Shown piece after piece: positions 4,636-6,290 of a stretch of 6,290 nucleotides of DNA (position 1 is its first letter; each line of letters opens with the position of its first letter). A model generated the notes under the pieces. That model saw only the letters and a list, made by a program, of their open reading frames with translations, was not told the origin of the DNA and searched no databases. The DNA comes from Paludibacter sp. (GTDB lineage Bacteria; Bacteroidota; Bacteroidia; Bacteroidales; Paludibacteraceae), in the NCBI GenBank assembly GCA_028748945.1, contig JAQTOL010000200.1, positions 1 through 6,290 on the forward strand, written 5' to 3'. The translations under genes and the position numbers were made by a program.

Positions 4636-5946
4636 ATGATTGATGATTCCATATTCCTAAATAAAAAGGTAGCCTACCACACATTAGGCTGTAAATTAAA
4701 TTTTGCCGAAACTTCGGCAATCGGCAAGCAACTAAGTGATGAAGGTTTTGCTAAAGTCCGTCCGGGAGAACAAGCCGATGTATGTATCATTAATACCTGT
4801 TCGGTAACCGATACAGCCGATCACAAATGCCGTCAGGCTATCAACCGGTTGAATCGTCAGCACCCGAACGCAAAAATGATAGTGACCGGATGTTACGCGC
4901 AGTTAAAACCGGCAGAAATTGCTTCGATTCCCGGTGTTGATTTAGTACTTGGTGCAAATGAAAAGTTTAATATATTAGATTATCTGGATCAACCGGTTGG
5001 TATTGATAATCCTAAAATCCACCGCTCGGAAATATTAAAAGTAACCGACTTCAAACCATCCTGTTCACACGATGACCGTACACGCTATTTTCTGAAAGTA
5101 CAAGATGGTTGTAATTACTTTTGTACCTATTGTACCATTCCGTTAGCCCGTGGGAAAAGCAGGAATGCAAGTATCGAAGAAACAGTACAAATGGCGAAAG
5201 ACGCAATTGCTGAAGGGGCAAAGGAAATTGTTCTTACAGGAATTAATACCGGTGATTTCGGCAAATCAACCGATGAAACATTCTTTGATTTGGTGAAAGC
5301 GCTGGATACTTTACCCGACGAAATTCGCTTCCGGATTTCATCCATTGAACCGAATCTTCTGACCGATGAATTAATCGATTTTATATCGAACAGCCGGCAT
5401 TTTATGCCGCATTTTCATATTCCGTTGCAATCGGGCTCAAACGAAGTGTTAAACCTTATGAAACGCCGGTATACGACTGAATTTTTCGCTCAAAAGATAG
5501 CCACTATTAAAAAAATCATGCCGGATGCATTTATTGGTGTCGATGTAATAGTAGGTGTAAAAGGTGAAACAAACGAACTGTTCGAAAAAGCTAAAGCATT
5601 TATTGAATCATTGGATTTTTCCCAGTTGCATGTTTTTAGTTATTCAGAAAGAGCCGGAACAAAAATGCTGGAGATAGAACATGCTGTTTCCAATACCGAA
5701 CGTAAACGGCGTAGCGATGTGTTGCATGAACTTTCGGATAAAAAAACGAGACTGTTTTACGAAAAACAAAGTGGTAAGACGGCACAAGTTCTTTGGGAAA
5801 GCAGACATAACGGAGATAAAATGGTGGGTTTCACCAACAATTACATTCGTATGGAAACAACATATGATAAAACATTGGTTAATACAGTTAAATCGGTAAC
5901 AATGGGAGATTGGAACGATGACAAATCGGCTCTTAAATCCATTTGA
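4636..5946 (+). CDS. mtaB: MtaB: tRNA t6A37 C2-methylthiotransferase (radical SAM)
   Basis: The enzyme inserts a methylthio group at C2 of N6-threonylcarbamoyladenosine at position 37 of ANN-decoding tRNAs, giving ms2t6A. It uses S-adenosylmethionine and two iron-sulfur clusters in the cytoplasm. The N-terminal MTTase domain (about 10-125) has the three cluster cysteines C19 (HTLGCKLN), C55 (INTCSVTDTADHKC) and C86 (VTGCYAQLKP). The radical-SAM core has CNYFCTYC (C159, C163, C166), with LTGINTGDFG (200-209) and HFHIPLQSGSNEVL (259-272). A C-terminal TRAM-like region follows from about 375. The TLGCKLNFAET signature favours MtaB over MiaB or RimO. GVDVIVGVKGET (301-312) has V-K where many relatives have F-P; this may be lineage variation. 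Length (436 aa) is normal. The ATG at 4636 leaves a short MIDDSIF extension before the usual start region. Confidence 0.96.
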   Translation: MIDDSIFLNKKVAYHTLGCKLNFAETSAIGKQLSDEGFAKVRPGEQADVCIINTCSVTDTADHKCRQAINRLNRQHPNAKMIVTGCYAQLKPAEIASIPGVDLVLGANEKFNILDYLDQPVGIDNPKIHRSEILKVTDFKPSCSHDDRTRYFLKVQDGCNYFCTYCTIPLARGKSRNASIEETVQMAKDAIAEGAKEIVLTGINTGDFGKSTDETFFDLVKALDTLPDEIRFRISSIEPNLLTDELIDFISNSRHFMPHFHIPLQSGSNEVLNLMKRRYTTEFFAQKIATIKKIMPDAFIGVDVIVGVKGETNELFEKAKAFIESLDFSQLHVFSYSERAGTKMLEIEHAVSNTERKRRSDVLHELSDKKTRLFYEKQSGKTAQVLWESRHNGDKMVGFTNNYIRMETTYDKTLVNTVKSVTMGDWNDDKSALKSI

Positions 5947-5960
5947 GAATGTGTTGATTT

Positions 5961-5980
5961 ATCCCGATAGCTTTCGGGAT
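5961..5980. repeat. Palindromic element between mtaB and hisF
   Basis: ATCCCGA (5961-5967) pairs perfectly with TCGGGAT (5974-5980) around the loop TAGCTT. There is no T tract on the plus strand, so it is not a standard intrinsic terminator. From general familiarity, CCCGATAGC-type palindromes recur between genes in Bacteroidota genomes. This may be one of a dispersed family, or an mRNA-processing or end-stabilising hairpin. One copy is visible here. Confidence 0.5.
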
Positions 5981-6049
5981 TGAAGATGATGATACAGAAA
6001 ACCTGTTCGTTTCTTCAAATTATATAAAAGTAAATTGCAAATAAATAGC

Positions 6050-6290
6050 ATGTTAGCAAAAAGAATCATACCTTGTCTCGATATAAAAAACGGACAAACC
6101 GTAAAAGGAATTAATTTTGAAAATATTACCGTTGTCGGCGATCCGGTAGAATTGGGTGCTTTGTATGCCAGGATGGGTGCAGATGAATTGGTGTTTTTAG
6201 ACATAACGGCAACCAACGAAAACCGTAAAACCATGTCGGAACTCGTTACACGTATTGCCAAACATATTAATATCCCATTTACAGTAGGCG
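6050..6290 (+). CDS. hisF: HisF, imidazole glycerol phosphate synthase cyclase subunit (5' part)
   Basis: The first 80 codons are present and the window edge cuts the rest of a protein normally about 250 aa long. HisF is a (beta/alpha)8 barrel. With the glutaminase HisH it converts PRFAR and ammonia into imidazole glycerol phosphate and AICAR, linking histidine and purine synthesis. [15 protein letters not shown] carries the catalytic Asp11, TVKGINF carries Lys19, and [10 protein letters not shown] carries Asp51; the visible part ends at IPFTVG, just before the next conserved glycines. Spacing of these residues agrees exactly with the known family. The second catalytic Asp (near 130) is out of view. 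The gene starts 103 bp after mtaB with no -7 box found between, so cotranscription is possible. No hisA or hisH precedes it. Confidence 0.96.
   Translation, partial: MLAKRIIPCLDIKNGQTVKGINFENITVVGDPVELGALYARMGADELVFLDITATNENRKTMSELVTRIAKHINIPFTVG

Noticed and set aside
5959..6261. 100-codon minus-strand ORF over the mtaB-hisF gap and the start of hisF.
   Set aside because: The plus-strand frame is unmistakably HisF with conserved catalytic residues, and the minus-strand product resembles nothing.

Overview
The window looks like a chromosomal segment from a member of the Bacteroidota, probably of the Bacteroidales. The grounds are the low-to-moderate G+C content, A/T-rich start regions without Shine-Dalgarno sequences, several perfect copies of the Bacteroidota -7 promoter box (TAnnTTTG), and the character of the proteins. 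No genus can be named from the sequence alone. I see no tRNA, rRNA, CRISPR array, insertion sequence or phage gene.

Left end (1-1070). Positions 1-52 are the 5' half of a TPP (thiamin pyrophosphate) riboswitch on the minus strand. It is cut by the window edge and should control thiamin genes lying to the left. A -7 box at 145-152 probably starts that transcript. Next comes about 0.8 kb without a credible gene, holding only two clear inverted repeats. At its right end a 17-bp perfect palindrome overlaps a -7 box at 993-1000.

Small-protein array (1071-1668). Three consecutive plus-strand ORFs of 33, 34 and 34 codons encode related, very hydrophobic single-span peptides. All begin MKALI-x-QHQ. 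They differ largely by synonymous changes in their conserved N-terminus, have A/T-rich gaps of 49 and 59 nt, and end at a strong bidirectional terminator. They are too short for ordinary gene calling. They are the most likely undescribed system here.

Minus-strand genes (1686-4420). A complete YifB/ComM-type AAA+ ATPase (512 aa) converges on the array across the shared terminator. Upstream of it is a 350-aa secreted, probably outer-membrane beta-barrel protein of unrecognised family. Each has its own -7 box.

Plus-strand genes (4636-6290). mtaB encodes the methylthiotransferase that makes ms2t6A at tRNA position 37. It is followed by the first 80 codons of hisF (imidazole glycerol phosphate synthase cyclase subunit), cut by the right edge. 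A short palindrome lies between them. Apart from the small-protein array these are housekeeping genes with no evident joint pathway.
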